Source of the DNA: Planctomycetaceae bacterium
Lineage (GTDB): Bacteria > Planctomycetota > Planctomycetia > Pirellulales > UBA1268
DNA: 13,262 bases
NCBI GenBank assembly: GCA_003488325.1
Contig: DNLZ01000057.1
Span: 5,121-18,382, forward strand
Direction of reading: 5' to 3'
The position numbers and the translations under genes were made by a program. The notes beneath the pieces are model-generated. The model ran no database searches. It saw only the letters and a program-made list of their open reading frames with translations, and was not told where the DNA came from. Positions 6,688 to 13,262 of this stretch are shown here, one piece after another (position 1 is the first letter of the stretch; the number at the start of each line of letters is the position of its first letter).

Positions 6688-6848
6688 CCGACCATGGATG
6701 CACCCTGCACGCTCTTCGCCATGCTCGGACAACCGCGGCCGGGTGGCAACGCTAACAGGACGCCGAAAACGCCCGCCGCGACCGTCCCGTGCCGGCCGAC
6801 CGGCCAGCCGGGGCTCGTGCGGCCCGGGCCCGACCCGCTTCCGCGGCG
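6688..6848. other. Gap between the radical SAM gene and the polyprenyl synthase gene
   Basis: This stretch of about 160 bases is formally open in the synthase frame but reads as Gly/Arg/Pro-rich sequence with no domain. It holds a weak minus-strand promoter candidate (6721-6749) and GC-rich self-complementary patches around 6785-6840, including GGCCCGGGCC, none followed by a T tract. It is best read as untranslated sequence. Confidence 0.5.
6721..6749 (-). promoter_or_regulatory. Weak promoter candidate for the synthase/lyase pair
   Basis: On the minus strand, TTGCCA (6744-6749, five of six matches to the -35 consensus) is 17 bases from GAGCAT (6721-6726, three of six to the -10 consensus). 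A transcript from here would exclude the upstream low-complexity part of the open frame, in line with a start at 6654 or 6687. The -10 match is poor. Confidence 0.25.
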
Positions 6849-8165
6849 TCAGGCTCCCACCGGGGGCGGAGCCTCGAAGAACCGCGGCAGCAGGGAGTCC
6901 ACCCGCAGGATGCCCTCGCGCGACAGTCGCACTTCCGGTGGCCGTCGCTCCGCGACTCCTTCCGCCTCGAGCGACTCCCACTCTCGAGCCCACTCGACGA
7001 GCGGGTCGATCCCGAATTTCCGCTCCAGTCGGCCCGTGTCGAGACGTCCTCGCTTGAGGCCGAGCACGAGCTCGCGGATGAGCAGTTCACGGCGCGTCGG
7101 CCGCAGTCCGCGCACGATCGGGAGCCGCCCCGCCTCCACGGCATCGAGGTAGTCGGCCTGGTGGGTCTCGTTCTGGTAGTGCACGCCGCCGACATGCCCG
7201 AAGCTGGCCACGCCGAGCGCGACGAGATCGCTGCCCTCCCAGAGCATGTCGCGATAGCGGAAGTGCACGCGGGCGGGGTCGCGGACGAGCGTGTAGCCGC
7301 TCGATATCGCATAGCCCGCCTGCGTGAACCGGTCGAACGCCCAGTCCACCCACGCCCGCTTCGTCGGCCAGTCGGCGACAGGCACGGTGCCGCCCCCGTG
7401 CTTCGCATCCCGCACGAACACCGTGTTGAACGGGAGCTCCATCTGGTAGATCGTCACGCTGTCCGGCTCGAGGGCGAGCGTCTTCTCGATGGTCGCCTGC
7501 CACGACTCGGTGGTCTCGCCGAGCATCCCCGCGATGAGGTCGATGTTCGTATTGGGGAATCCGGCGCGGCGGATCCACTCCCAGGCCCGCAGGATTTCCG
7601 CCGACAGGTGGGCCCGGCCATTGGCCTCGAGGATGACGTCGTCGAAGTTCTCGACGCCCAGCGAGATGCGGGTCATGCCGAGTGACTTCAGCGCCCGCAC
7701 CTTGGGCTCCGAGAGCGTGCCCGGCTCGCACTCGAAGGTCACCTCCTCCGCATCGTCCCAGCCGAAACTCCGGTGCAGACCGTCGACGAGCCGCTCGAGC
7801 TGACGGACCGAGAGGAACGACGGCGTGCCGCCGCCGAAATAGACATACCGCAGGATGCGGTCGCGCACCGCGGGCTGGGCGGCCACGAGCGCCGCCTCGC
7901 GCACGAGCGCCTCGGTGTACCGCTCCACGTCGCCGGCCGTCACGTCGGTGTAGACGCGGAAGTAGCAGAACTTGCAGCGCTTGCGGCAGTAGGGAATGTG
8001 GGCGTAGAGCCCCAGCGCCTCGGCCGTGGGGGGCCCGGCGAATGCCGCGAGGACCTCGGGCACCGCCCCGGCGTGCCAGCGGTCGAAGGGCGGGTAGTTG
8101 GAGACGAAATAACTGCCGGGCTGCGTCGTGGCCGGAATCGCATCGCGGTCGGCGGTGTCGCTCAT
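6849..8165 (-). CDS. HemN/HemW-like radical SAM protein
   Basis: This 438-residue protein belongs to the oxygen-independent coproporphyrinogen oxidase/HemW superfamily. The iron-sulfur motif is YCRKRCKFCYF, with C60, C64 and C67 in CxxxCxxC spacing. It is followed by YFGGGTPSFLS (109-119), the SAM-binding glycine motif, then EVTFECEPGTL, SLGVENFDDVIL and NTNIDLIAGMLGET. The C-terminal segment from TRRELLIRELVLGL onward resembles the HemN_C domain. It is longer than a typical HemW of about 380 residues, and CYF after the cluster differs from the C-x-C of HemN. True coproporphyrinogen oxidase, heme chaperone or another reaction are all possible. The open frame runs on to 9293, but upstream it only shadows the isomerase gene. 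ATG at 8165 is 23 bases past the isomerase stop, so the two are probably co-transcribed. Confidence 0.88.
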   Translation of the reverse strand: MSDTADRDAIPATTQPGSYFVSNYPPFDRWHAGAVPEVLAAFAGPPTAEALGLYAHIPYCRKRCKFCYFRVYTDVTAGDVERYTEALVREAALVAAQPAVRDRILRYVYFGGGTPSFLSVRQLERLVDGLHRSFGWDDAEEVTFECEPGTLSEPKVRALKSLGMTRISLGVENFDDVILEANGRAHLSAEILRAWEWIRRAGFPNTNIDLIAGMLGETTESWQATIEKTLALEPDSVTIYQMELPFNTVFVRDAKHGGGTVPVADWPTKRAWVDWAFDRFTQAGYAISSGYTLVRDPARVHFRYRDMLWEGSDLVALGVASFGHVGGVHYQNETHQADYLDAVEAGRLPIVRGLRPTRRELLIRELVLGLKRGRLDTGRLERKFGIDPLVEWAREWESLEAEGVAERRPPEVRLSREGILRVDSLLPRFFEAPPPVGA

Positions 8166-8188
8166 CGGCAGGTGTCCCCGCGGCTGGC

Positions 8189-9205
8189 TCACGCCCCCAC
8201 GCCACGGGCGGCGAGCAGGTCGTCGAAATCCCGGAGATGGTAGCCGACGCCGGCGGCGTCGAGCACGCGACACAGGCCGCGCAGCGCGATCCCCATGCCG
8301 TCGGGCCCGCTGGTGCCGCCGAACTGGCCGCCACCGCGGACGTGGGGCTCGAGATCGACGAAGACACCCGGTATCCCGCGTCGCTCGAGCCGCTTCGTGA
8401 GCGACGGCAGCATGGTCCGCAGATCGGCGAGGATGCGGTCGTGCCCACCCGCTCCCAGGTCCGCCGGCACGAAGTTCGCGAGGTGATTCTCCTCCACGTG
8501 GGCCCCGCGCGCCCTGGCCGAGACCTTGCGGTAGTCCTTGATGTGCACCCAGCCGAGGCCGGGCTTCATCGCCTCCCATTCCTTCCACACCGCCTGCGTG
8601 GAGAAGCCCTGCACCACGAGATTCGCGGCGTCGAACACGAGCACCAGCGCCGGATGGTTCACGCGACGATGGATCTCGGCGAGGATCGTGCCCGTCCGCC
8701 CCACGAGGTTGGCCTCGACCTCGAGGCCGAAGGTGAGATCGGAGCGGTGGCAGGTCTCGACGATCCGGCCGATCCGTTCGACCGTCTCCTCGAGGTAGGC
8801 CTCGGGTTTCGCCCCACGCGGCGGATAGAAGGAAAACCCGCGGATGAGCTTCGTCTCGAAGGCGTGCGCGAGCTCGCAGACCCGTGGCACCTCGCTCGCG
8901 AGATACTTCTTGAAGGGCACGTAGCGGTTGGTCGTGCCATCCGCCTCGTCCACGAGCTTGACCTTGCCGATCGGGGACGCGATCGAGGCGACGTTGAGCC
9001 CGTACTCGTCCTCGAGCTGCCGGATCCTGCGAATCTCGGGGAGCGTGAGCTTCATCACGTTCTTCACGCCCTTGCCGACGTCGATGAAGCGGAGGCTGTA
9101 GTACTCGAGTCCGAGCGCCGCCAGCGCGGAGAACTGCTCGACGGCCGTGAGATGGAACGCGGCCTCGTCGGCGAGCGCGGAGAGCAGGACGCGGGACTGG
9201 GCCAT
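8189..9205 (-). CDS. Sugar phosphate isomerase/epimerase-like TIM barrel
   Basis: This 338-residue protein has the features of the xylose-isomerase-like TIM-barrel family (PF01261), whose members isomerise or epimerise sugars using a divalent metal. Likely metal ligands at the strand ends are E162 or E164 in GLEVEANLVG, D192 in FDAANLV, H221 in WVHIKDYRK and E286 in VDLEPH. RGFSFYPPRG (122-131) lies in another typical loop. No signal peptide is visible. ATG at 9205 has a GAGGAG site six bases upstream, the clearest start in this part of the window. The radical SAM gene follows after 23 bases, which suggests linked functions. The substrate is not readable from sequence; many relatives with this label are uncharacterised. 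Confidence 0.85.
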   Translation of the reverse strand: MAQSRVLLSALADEAAFHLTAVEQFSALAALGLEYYSLRFIDVGKGVKNVMKLTLPEIRRIRQLEDEYGLNVASIASPIGKVKLVDEADGTTNRYVPFKKYLASEVPRVCELAHAFETKLIRGFSFYPPRGAKPEAYLEETVERIGRIVETCHRSDLTFGLEVEANLVGRTGTILAEIHRRVNHPALVLVFDAANLVVQGFSTQAVWKEWEAMKPGLGWVHIKDYRKVSARARGAHVEENHLANFVPADLGAGGHDRILADLRTMLPSLTKRLERRGIPGVFVDLEPHVRGGGQFGGTSGPDGMGIALRGLCRVLDAAGVGYHLRDFDDLLAARGVGA

Positions 9206-9242
9206 GGAGAACTCCTCGGGGGCGGTGGGGCTCGACGCGACG

Positions 9243-9271
9243 ATTGTCGCCTCGCCACGGGCGCTTTGGTA
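9243..9271 (-). promoter_or_regulatory. Very weak promoter candidate for the isomerase gene
   Basis: On the minus strand GACAAT (9243-9248, four of six -10 matches) would give a leader of about 31 bases. The only -35 partner is CTACCA near 9267-9272, a poor match. The gene could equally be read through from queF, 103 bases upstream. Confidence 0.2.
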
Positions 9272-9272
9272 G

Positions 9273-9301
9273 GGCGACGGCGACGACCGTCACGCGTCGC
9301 C
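9273..9301 (-). terminator. Inverted repeat just downstream of queF
   Basis: GGCGACG (9273-9279) and CGTCGCC (9295-9301) pair as a 7-bp stem around a 15-base loop, starting eight bases after the queF stop. No T tract follows on the minus strand, so termination is uncertain. Chance pairing in GC-rich DNA is possible. Confidence 0.3.
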
Positions 9302-9308
9302 AGACGAC

Positions 9309-9710
9309 TCAGGGCGCCGGCGGCAGATGGTCGAAGGCGGGATGCGACACGGTGATCCGCGACGTGATGCCGCCGCGCGGCGAGAACGCCGCGACGAGCG
9401 TGAGCCGACGGGGCGCGAGGGCGGCGACCACGTCGTCGACGATGCGGTTGGTCACGTGCTCGTAGAAGATCCCTTCGTTGCGGAACGCCTGCAGGTACAA
9501 TTTGAGGCTTTTGAGCTCGACGCAGACGCGATCGGGCACGTAGCGGAACGTGAGGGTGCCGAAATCGGGCTGGCCGGTCTTGGGACAGACCGACGTGAAC
9601 TCCGGACAGACGATCTCGATCGTGTAGTCCCGATCGGGAAACTGGTTCGCGAAGGTCTCGAGCAGGTCGCGCGAGGGGCTGCCGGCGGGCGGGAGCGAGG
9701 ACGACGGCAT
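9309..9710 (-). CDS. queF: NADPH-dependent 7-cyano-7-deazaguanine reductase QueF
   Basis: QueF reduces the nitrile of preQ0 to the amine preQ1 with NADPH, in queuosine synthesis in the cytoplasm. This is the short, unimodular type with 133 residues. CPEFTSVCPKTGQPDF (35-50) holds the nucleophile C42, which forms the thioimide with preQ0, and the acid D49. The family-specific ELKSLKLY motif follows, then FRNEGIFYEH and FSPRGGI. No riboswitch-like leader is recognised. ATG at 9710 is the best start; the frame is open far upstream, but there it is antisense to queC. The ribosome binding site is weak (GGAA about 12 bases upstream). It diverges from queC across 81 bases and makes the next intermediate after QueC, so the two likely share a regulatory region. 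Confidence 0.95.
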   Translation of the reverse strand: MPSSSLPPAGSPSRDLLETFANQFPDRDYTIEIVCPEFTSVCPKTGQPDFGTLTFRYVPDRVCVELKSLKLYLQAFRNEGIFYEHVTNRIVDDVVAALAPRRLTLVAAFSPRGGITSRITVSHPAFDHLPPAP

Positions 9711-9791
9711 CGGCGTGCGGTTCCGGATGGCAGGACGGTGGAGCGTGACGTGCCCCGTGCGGACAGGATAGTCGAGCCGGTCCCGGCCGCC
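9711..9791. promoter_or_regulatory. Divergent queF/queC promoter region
   Basis: These 81 bases must hold the promoters of both genes unless transcription enters from outside. On the plus strand GTGACG (9745-9750) is 16 bases from GATAGT (9767-9772), each matching four of six consensus positions; the transcript would start about 13 bases before the queC ATG. No convincing minus-strand promoter and no preQ1 riboswitch fold was recognised. Confidence 0.3.
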
Positions 9792-10523
9792 ATGGCTCGG
9801 CCTCCCGGTCCGCCGGCGGACGCGGCGGTTCGCGTCGCCGTCGTCCTCCTGTCGGGCGGGCTCGACTCCGCCACGGCGGCGGCGTGGGCGATCGGTCGCG
9901 GGTATCGCCTGGCGGCCCTGTCGATCGCCTACGGTCAGCGTCACGCCGTGGAGCTCGAGGCGGCCCGCGACGTCGCCGCCGCGCTCGGCATCGCCGATCA
10001 CGTGGTGCTCGCGGTCGATCTCGCGGCCTTCGGCGGCAGCGCGCTGGTCGATCCGTCGACGCCCGTGCCCACCGGTCGCTCGGAGGCCGAGATGACGACG
10101 GGCATTCCGCCGACGTACGTCCCCGCCCGCAATACGGTCCTCCTCGCACTCGCGCTGGCGTTCGCCGAGACGCGGCGGGCCGATGCGATCGTCCTCGGGG
10201 TCAATGCGATCGACTACAGCGGCTACCCCGACTGCCGACCGGAGTTCATCGCCGCGTTCGGCGAGGTGGCGCGGCTCGGCACGAAGGTCGGCGTGGAAGG
10301 CCGTCCGATCGCGATCCTCGCGCCGCTCGTCGCGCTGTCGAAGGCCGAGATCATCCGGCTCGGGCTCGATCTCGGCCTCGACTACGGCCTGACGACGAGC
10401 TGCTACGCCCCGGACCCGGCGGGCGGGCCGTGTGGCGCGTGCGATTCCTGCCGCATCCGGGCGGCCGGCTTCGCGGCGGCGAACGCGTCCGACCCGCGCC
10501 GCGATCGCATCCGCCGGGGCTGA
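9792..10523 (+). CDS. queC: 7-cyano-7-deazaguanine synthase QueC
   Basis: QueC converts 7-carboxy-7-deazaguanine to preQ0 with ATP and ammonia. The protein of 243 residues has the PP-loop SGGLDS (21-26), AYGQRH (46-51), GIPPTYVPARNT (104-115), NAIDYSGYPDCRPEF (138-152) and the C-terminal zinc site C204, C214, C217 and C220. Length and order are normal for the family. ATG at 9792 is chosen because the conserved beta strand RVAVVLLSGG begins 13 residues later; the frame stays open upstream, but there it is antisense to queF. The ribosome binding site is weak. queE starts 16 bases after its stop, so QueE and QueC, which act in consecutive steps, are in one operon in reverse pathway order. Confidence 0.96.
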   Translation: MARPPGPPADAAVRVAVVLLSGGLDSATAAAWAIGRGYRLAALSIAYGQRHAVELEAARDVAAALGIADHVVLAVDLAAFGGSALVDPSTPVPTGRSEAEMTTGIPPTYVPARNTVLLALALAFAETRRADAIVLGVNAIDYSGYPDCRPEFIAAFGEVARLGTKVGVEGRPIAILAPLVALSKAEIIRLGLDLGLDYGLTTSCYAPDPAGGPCGACDSCRIRAAGFAAANASDPRRDRIRRG

Positions 10524-10539
10524 GCGCCGCGACTCGATC

Positions 10540-11235
10540 ATGCGCATCGCCGAGATCTACACGTCGCTCCAGGGGGAAGGGCTGCTCGCCGGCACGCCGA
10601 GCGTCTTCGTGCGCACGAGCGGATGCAACCTCCGCTGCGCCTGGTGCGACACGCCCTTCACGTCGTGGCGACCGGAGGGTGTCGAGCGCGGTGTGGCGGA
10701 CATGCTCGCCGCGGTCCTGGAGACCGGCCTGCGTCATGCGGTGATCACCGGCGGAGAGCCGCTCCTCCATCACGACACGGCGGTGATCTGCACGGCGCTC
10801 CGCGCCGCCGGCGTCCACGTGACGATCGAGACGGCCGGCACCGTCGCCACGATCGCCCCGGCCGACCTCATGTCGATCAGCCCGAAGCTCGGATCGTCCG
10901 CGCCCGCCCGCGACACGCCGGGGGCATGGCACGCGAGGCACGAGGCGACCCGCCGCCGCGACGACGTCCTCGTCCGACTCATGTCGGGGCCGCATCAGCT
11001 GAAGTTCGTGATCGACTCGCCCGCGGACTTCGCGGAGGCCCGCCGCTGGATGGACGACCTCGAGGACGCGGGCGGCGCGATCGATCGCCGGGCCGTGTTC
11101 ATGATGCCGCAGGGCCGCTCCGCGGACGAACTCGCAACGACCACGGCGTGGCTCCGGACCGCCTGCCGCGAGGCGGGCGTGCATCTCGCTCCCCGGCACC
11201 ATGTCGCCTGGTTCGGCACGGCGCGCGGCACGTGA
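10540..11235 (+). CDS. queE: 7-carboxy-7-deazaguanine synthase QueE
   Basis: QueE is a radical SAM enzyme that contracts the ring of 6-carboxytetrahydropterin to 7-carboxy-7-deazaguanine, the step before QueC. The protein of 231 residues starts with IAEIYTSLQGEGLLAGTPSV, typical of QueE. The CNLRCAWCDTPFTSW cluster motif gives C29, C33 and C36, and ITGGEPLL (69-76) is the glycine-rich SAM motif. ISPKLGSS (about 118-125) and LKFVID further along are also family features. An ATG 16 bases after queC and the strict N-terminal match fix the start, although the ribosome binding site is weak. Its end lies only three bases from the end of the convergent transporter gene. QueD, which makes its substrate, is not in this window. 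Confidence 0.96.
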   Translation: MRIAEIYTSLQGEGLLAGTPSVFVRTSGCNLRCAWCDTPFTSWRPEGVERGVADMLAAVLETGLRHAVITGGEPLLHHDTAVICTALRAAGVHVTIETAGTVATIAPADLMSISPKLGSSAPARDTPGAWHARHEATRRRDDVLVRLMSGPHQLKFVIDSPADFAEARRWMDDLEDAGGAIDRRAVFMMPQGRSADELATTTAWLRTACREAGVHLAPRHHVAWFGTARGT

Positions 11236-11238
11236 GCG

Positions 11239-12219
11239 TCAGGCCGGGGCGGGCTTGGGCGGTGCGTGCCCCCGCGGACCGAACGCCAGGACCGTGGCGG
11301 CACCGGCCGCCACGACGAGCATCCCCGCGAGGAAGAACGGGCTCACCGACTCCGGGGTGGTGGCCGCGAGGGCGAGTGTCGCGAACGTGTTGATCACCGG
11401 GGCGCATCCGAAGACGACCGGCATCACCGTGAAGGGCTTCCCGCCGCAGGCGAAGGCGAGGATCGTCCCGAGGGCCCCGAGGGCCCCGAGAGCCCCTCCC
11501 GCCAGACTCCATGCGAGTCCGCCGCCTCCCCAATTTCCCGCATCGCCGAGCGGCACGAGCAGCGCCCAGGGAACGAGCACCGCGATCAGAAAGTAGGAGA
11601 CCCCGATGCAGATCAGCGGCCGCAGTCGGCTGCCGCCCATCGCCATCTGGCCCTTGTGGAGCACGGGACCGTAGGCACCCCAACTGAGCATCGCCATCAT
11701 CGCGGAAAGGAGCCACCCGAGCGTTCGTTCGGCCTCGACGACGACGCCACCGTGCCCGGTCTGGGGGCGGAAGAGGAGCACGACGACGGCGCCGGTGATC
11801 ACGAGGATGAGCCCCGCGAGGAACGGTGCCTTGAGCTGGTTGAAGGCCTTGTTGATGAAGGCGTTGAGCAGCGTGTTGACGACCGGCGCCCCACCGAAGA
11901 CGAGCGGCATGACGTAGATCGGATTCCCCTGAAAGACGCGCAGGGCGAGGATCACGCCGAGGGCCCCGAGCGCCCCAGCCGCCCCGGCGACGAGGCTCCA
12001 GACCACGCCCGTCGTCCTCCACGCTCCCTTCTCGCCGAACCGCGAGAGGATGCCGAGCGGGACGACGATGGCGATCAGGAAGTAGGCCAGCCCCACGCAC
12101 ATGAACGCCCGCAGGGGCGACTGGAGCAGCGCGCTGCCCTTGCCGAGAACCGGCCCGTAGATGCCCCAGCAGAGGGCCGTGAGAGCGATCGCCCCGAGCA
12201 TGCCCACGAAATGCACCAT
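11239..12219 (-). CDS. EamA-like membrane transporter with internal duplication
   Basis: This very hydrophobic protein of 326 residues has about ten predicted membrane helices and no signal peptide beyond the first helix. The two halves match clearly: CWGIYGPVLGKG (about 17-28) with SWGAYGPVLHKG, VGLAYFLIAIVVP with IGVSYFLIAVLVP, GALGALGVILAL with GALGALGTILAF, and VMPLVFGGAPVVNT with VMPVVFGCAPVINT. This is the two-repeat layout of drug/metabolite (EamA-type) transporters, so small-molecule transport is likely, but no substrate can be named. ATG at 12219 has AGGAGG five bases upstream. The tail HAPPKPAPA is probably a disordered cytoplasmic end. The gene converges on queE with a three-base gap and follows the glycosyltransferase gene by 102 bases on the same strand. 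Confidence 0.82.
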   Translation of the reverse strand: MVHFVGMLGAIALTALCWGIYGPVLGKGSALLQSPLRAFMCVGLAYFLIAIVVPLGILSRFGEKGAWRTTGVVWSLVAGAAGALGALGVILALRVFQGNPIYVMPLVFGGAPVVNTLLNAFINKAFNQLKAPFLAGLILVITGAVVVLLFRPQTGHGGVVVEAERTLGWLLSAMMAMLSWGAYGPVLHKGQMAMGGSRLRPLICIGVSYFLIAVLVPWALLVPLGDAGNWGGGGLAWSLAGGALGALGALGTILAFACGGKPFTVMPVVFGCAPVINTFATLALAATTPESVSPFFLAGMLVVAAGAATVLAFGPRGHAPPKPAPA

Positions 12220-12321
12220 GAAACCCTCCTGGGGAGCCGCCTGCCCGATGCGTCGAGCCGTCGTGGCGACGATGATACCCGCACGCGGGCGAACCCTCGA
12301 ATCATCGTCCCGGAAGACGCG
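12220..12321. other. Spacer between glycosyltransferase and transporter genes
   Basis: These 102 bases hold the AGGAGG ribosome binding site of the transporter (12225-12230) and a small dyad CCCGC/GCGGG around 12278-12289. No promoter stands out. Read-through from the glycosyltransferase gene is possible. Confidence 0.4.
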
Positions 12322-13262
12322 TCAGCCGGCCTGCATGCGCCGGCCGCCATCCCCAGTCCGCGCGAGGAGCGCGAGGGCCGCCTCACCGACCTGCTCGGGG
12401 GTGATGCGGCGCATGCAGTCGTTGTGACCGAGCGGACACACCCGGCGTCCGCACGGCGAGCAGGGCAGTTCGAGCCTGATCTCGACGCACCGCCGCGGGT
12501 CGGAACGGCCGCAGAGCGGATCGATCGGTCCGACCAGTGCGACGGTCGGCACGCCGAACGCGGCAGCGATGTGACGGGGCCCGCTGTCGGTCGAGACGGA
12601 GAGCGTCGCGCGGCGATAGAGCGCCTTCGAGAGGCCGAGCGGCAGGTCGTCGACGTCGGCGAGGCTCCGCACCGCCGAATGGTCGGCCGCACGCTCCACC
12701 GCGCGGGCGGTCTCGCGGTCGCCCGGACCGCAGTGGATGAGCACCCGACAGCCGGGCAGCCGTGGCAGAAGCCAGCGGGCGAGCGCGGCACACCGATCGA
12801 CGCCCCACGCCTTCGACGGCCCATGCGCGCCGTTGTCGTTGAGCATGACGAGCGGGCCGGCGGATCCGGGAAAGAGGCGGGCCAGGACGTCGTCGGCGCA
12901 TCGCTCGTCGCCGGGCGATGTGGCGAGCGTGAGTGTCGGGGACTCGTCCGCTCCCCCGCAGGGGATGTCGAGGGCCGACGCGAGGTGCAGAAACGACGCC
13001 GGCGGCGTCACGCGGGCGTCGTCGCGCGAATCCCCGTGGCGCGGGCGAGAGAGCGGCGGTGCGACGACGTCGGTGAGCAGCGGCCGCCGCCAGTGACCGG
13101 CGTAGCCGATCCGTCGACGGGCTCCGGCGGCCCACGCGAGCGCCGCCGACGAGAGCGAGTTGGGCAGCACGATGGCGGCGTCGGCACGGTCGGCCCGCAG
13201 CCGCCTCGCGACCGCGCGGAAGCCCACCGCCGGATCGACCCGGGACTTGCCGCGGTCATACG
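12322..13262 (-). CDS. Glycosyltransferase family 9 (heptosyltransferase II-like), N-terminus cut by window edge
   Basis: This protein resembles WaaF-type ADP-heptose:LPS heptosyltransferases, which extend the inner core of lipopolysaccharide at the cytoplasmic face of the membrane. About 312 residues are visible and the frame runs off the right edge. The true start is beyond the window, probably some 40-50 residues upstream, although a GTG at 13227 exists. Motifs are AIVLPNSLSSAALAWAAG with RRIGYAGHWR in the acceptor-side half, MLNDNGAHGPSKAWG at the start of the donor half, and STDSGPRHIAAAFGVPTVAL in the nucleotide-sugar site. Near the end, CSPCGRRVCPLGHNDCM carries four regularly placed cysteines, seen in a subset of such enzymes. 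The donor sugar could be a heptose or another sugar. The family is secure; specificity is not. Confidence 0.9.
   Translation of the reverse strand, partial: YDRGKSRVDPAVGFRAVARRLRADRADAAIVLPNSLSSAALAWAAGARRRIGYAGHWRRPLLTDVVAPPLSRPRHGDSRDDARVTPPASFLHLASALDIPCGGADESPTLTLATSPGDERCADDVLARLFPGSAGPLVMLNDNGAHGPSKAWGVDRCAALARWLLPRLPGCRVLIHCGPGDRETARAVERAADHSAVRSLADVDDLPLGLSKALYRRATLSVSTDSGPRHIAAAFGVPTVALVGPIDPLCGRSDPRRCVEIRLELPCSPCGRRVCPLGHNDCMRRITPEQVGEAALALLARTGDGGRRMQAG

Noticed and set aside
6655..6993. N-terminal extension of the polyprenyl synthase to 751 residues
   Set aside because: The added part is Gly/Arg/Pro-rich and has no domain, and a GGAGG site supports GTG at 6654. The far end also overlaps the end of the radical SAM gene.
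8166..9293. Extension of the radical SAM frame upstream to give 814 residues
   Set aside because: The extra part reads as Arg-rich shadow sequence over the isomerase gene, which has clear motifs and a strong start in another frame.
7682..9355. Plus-strand open frame of 557 codons
   Set aside because: It runs opposite the radical SAM and isomerase genes and has no recognisable domain.
9711..9791. preQ1 riboswitch before queF or queC
   Set aside because: No recognisable aptamer stem-loop with the A-rich tail was seen, and the space is short for both promoters and an aptamer.
9711..10547. Extension of the QueF frame to 412 residues
   Set aside because: It is antisense to QueC, and QueF homologues start close to the ATG at 9710.

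Overview
This is a GC-rich, gene-dense bacterial chromosomal window. The gene content suggests a member of the Planctomycetota, though this rests on remembered family resemblance rather than a search. The clues are a squalene-hopene cyclase, a response regulator with an excisionase-type helix-turn-helix in front of its receiver, a polyprenyl synthetase fused to a DUF116-like domain, a HemN/HemW-like radical SAM protein beside a TIM-barrel isomerase, and a WaaF-type glycosyltransferase with a cysteine-rich tail. No transposase, integrase, phage gene, tRNA, rRNA or CRISPR array was seen.

Layout, left to right. From 1 to 4754, four genes and two long gaps all read leftward. They are a squalene-hopene cyclase cut by the left edge (1-1995), a sensorless histidine kinase (2187-2948), an HTH-receiver response regulator (3062-3649), a 535-base intergenic region with a cluster of GTCGA-type repeats, and a DUF98/UbiC-like chorismate lyase (4185-4754). 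The lyase overlaps by 17 bases the end of a DUF116-polyprenyl diphosphate synthase fusion (4738-6654). Still leftward are a HemW-like radical SAM protein (6849-8165), a sugar phosphate isomerase/epimerase-like protein (8189-9205) and QueF (9309-9710). QueC (9792-10523) and QueE (10540-11235) read rightward, diverging from queF. On the far right, leftward, are an EamA-like ten-helix transporter with an internal duplication (11239-12219) and a glycosyltransferase family 9 protein cut by the right edge (12322-13262).

Three themes stand out. The first is isoprenoid and membrane chemistry: a hopanoid cyclase, a long-chain prenyl diphosphate synthase and an enzyme expected to make 4-hydroxybenzoate, with a two-component pair between the cyclase and the prenyl/aromatic pair. 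The second is queuosine precursor synthesis: QueE and QueC make preQ0 and QueF reduces it to preQ1; QueD is not in the window. The third is the cell envelope, with a heptosyltransferase-like enzyme. The radical SAM and isomerase pair looks co-transcribed but its substrate cannot be read from sequence.

The best candidate for something under-described is the 4185-6654 gene pair. A polyprenyl synthetase carrying a divergent DUF116-like front end is overlapped by a chorismate-lyase-like gene, which would supply both halves of a prenylated hydroxybenzoate. The most unusual single protein is the cyclase, which carries about 135 residues ahead of the normal cyclase start.
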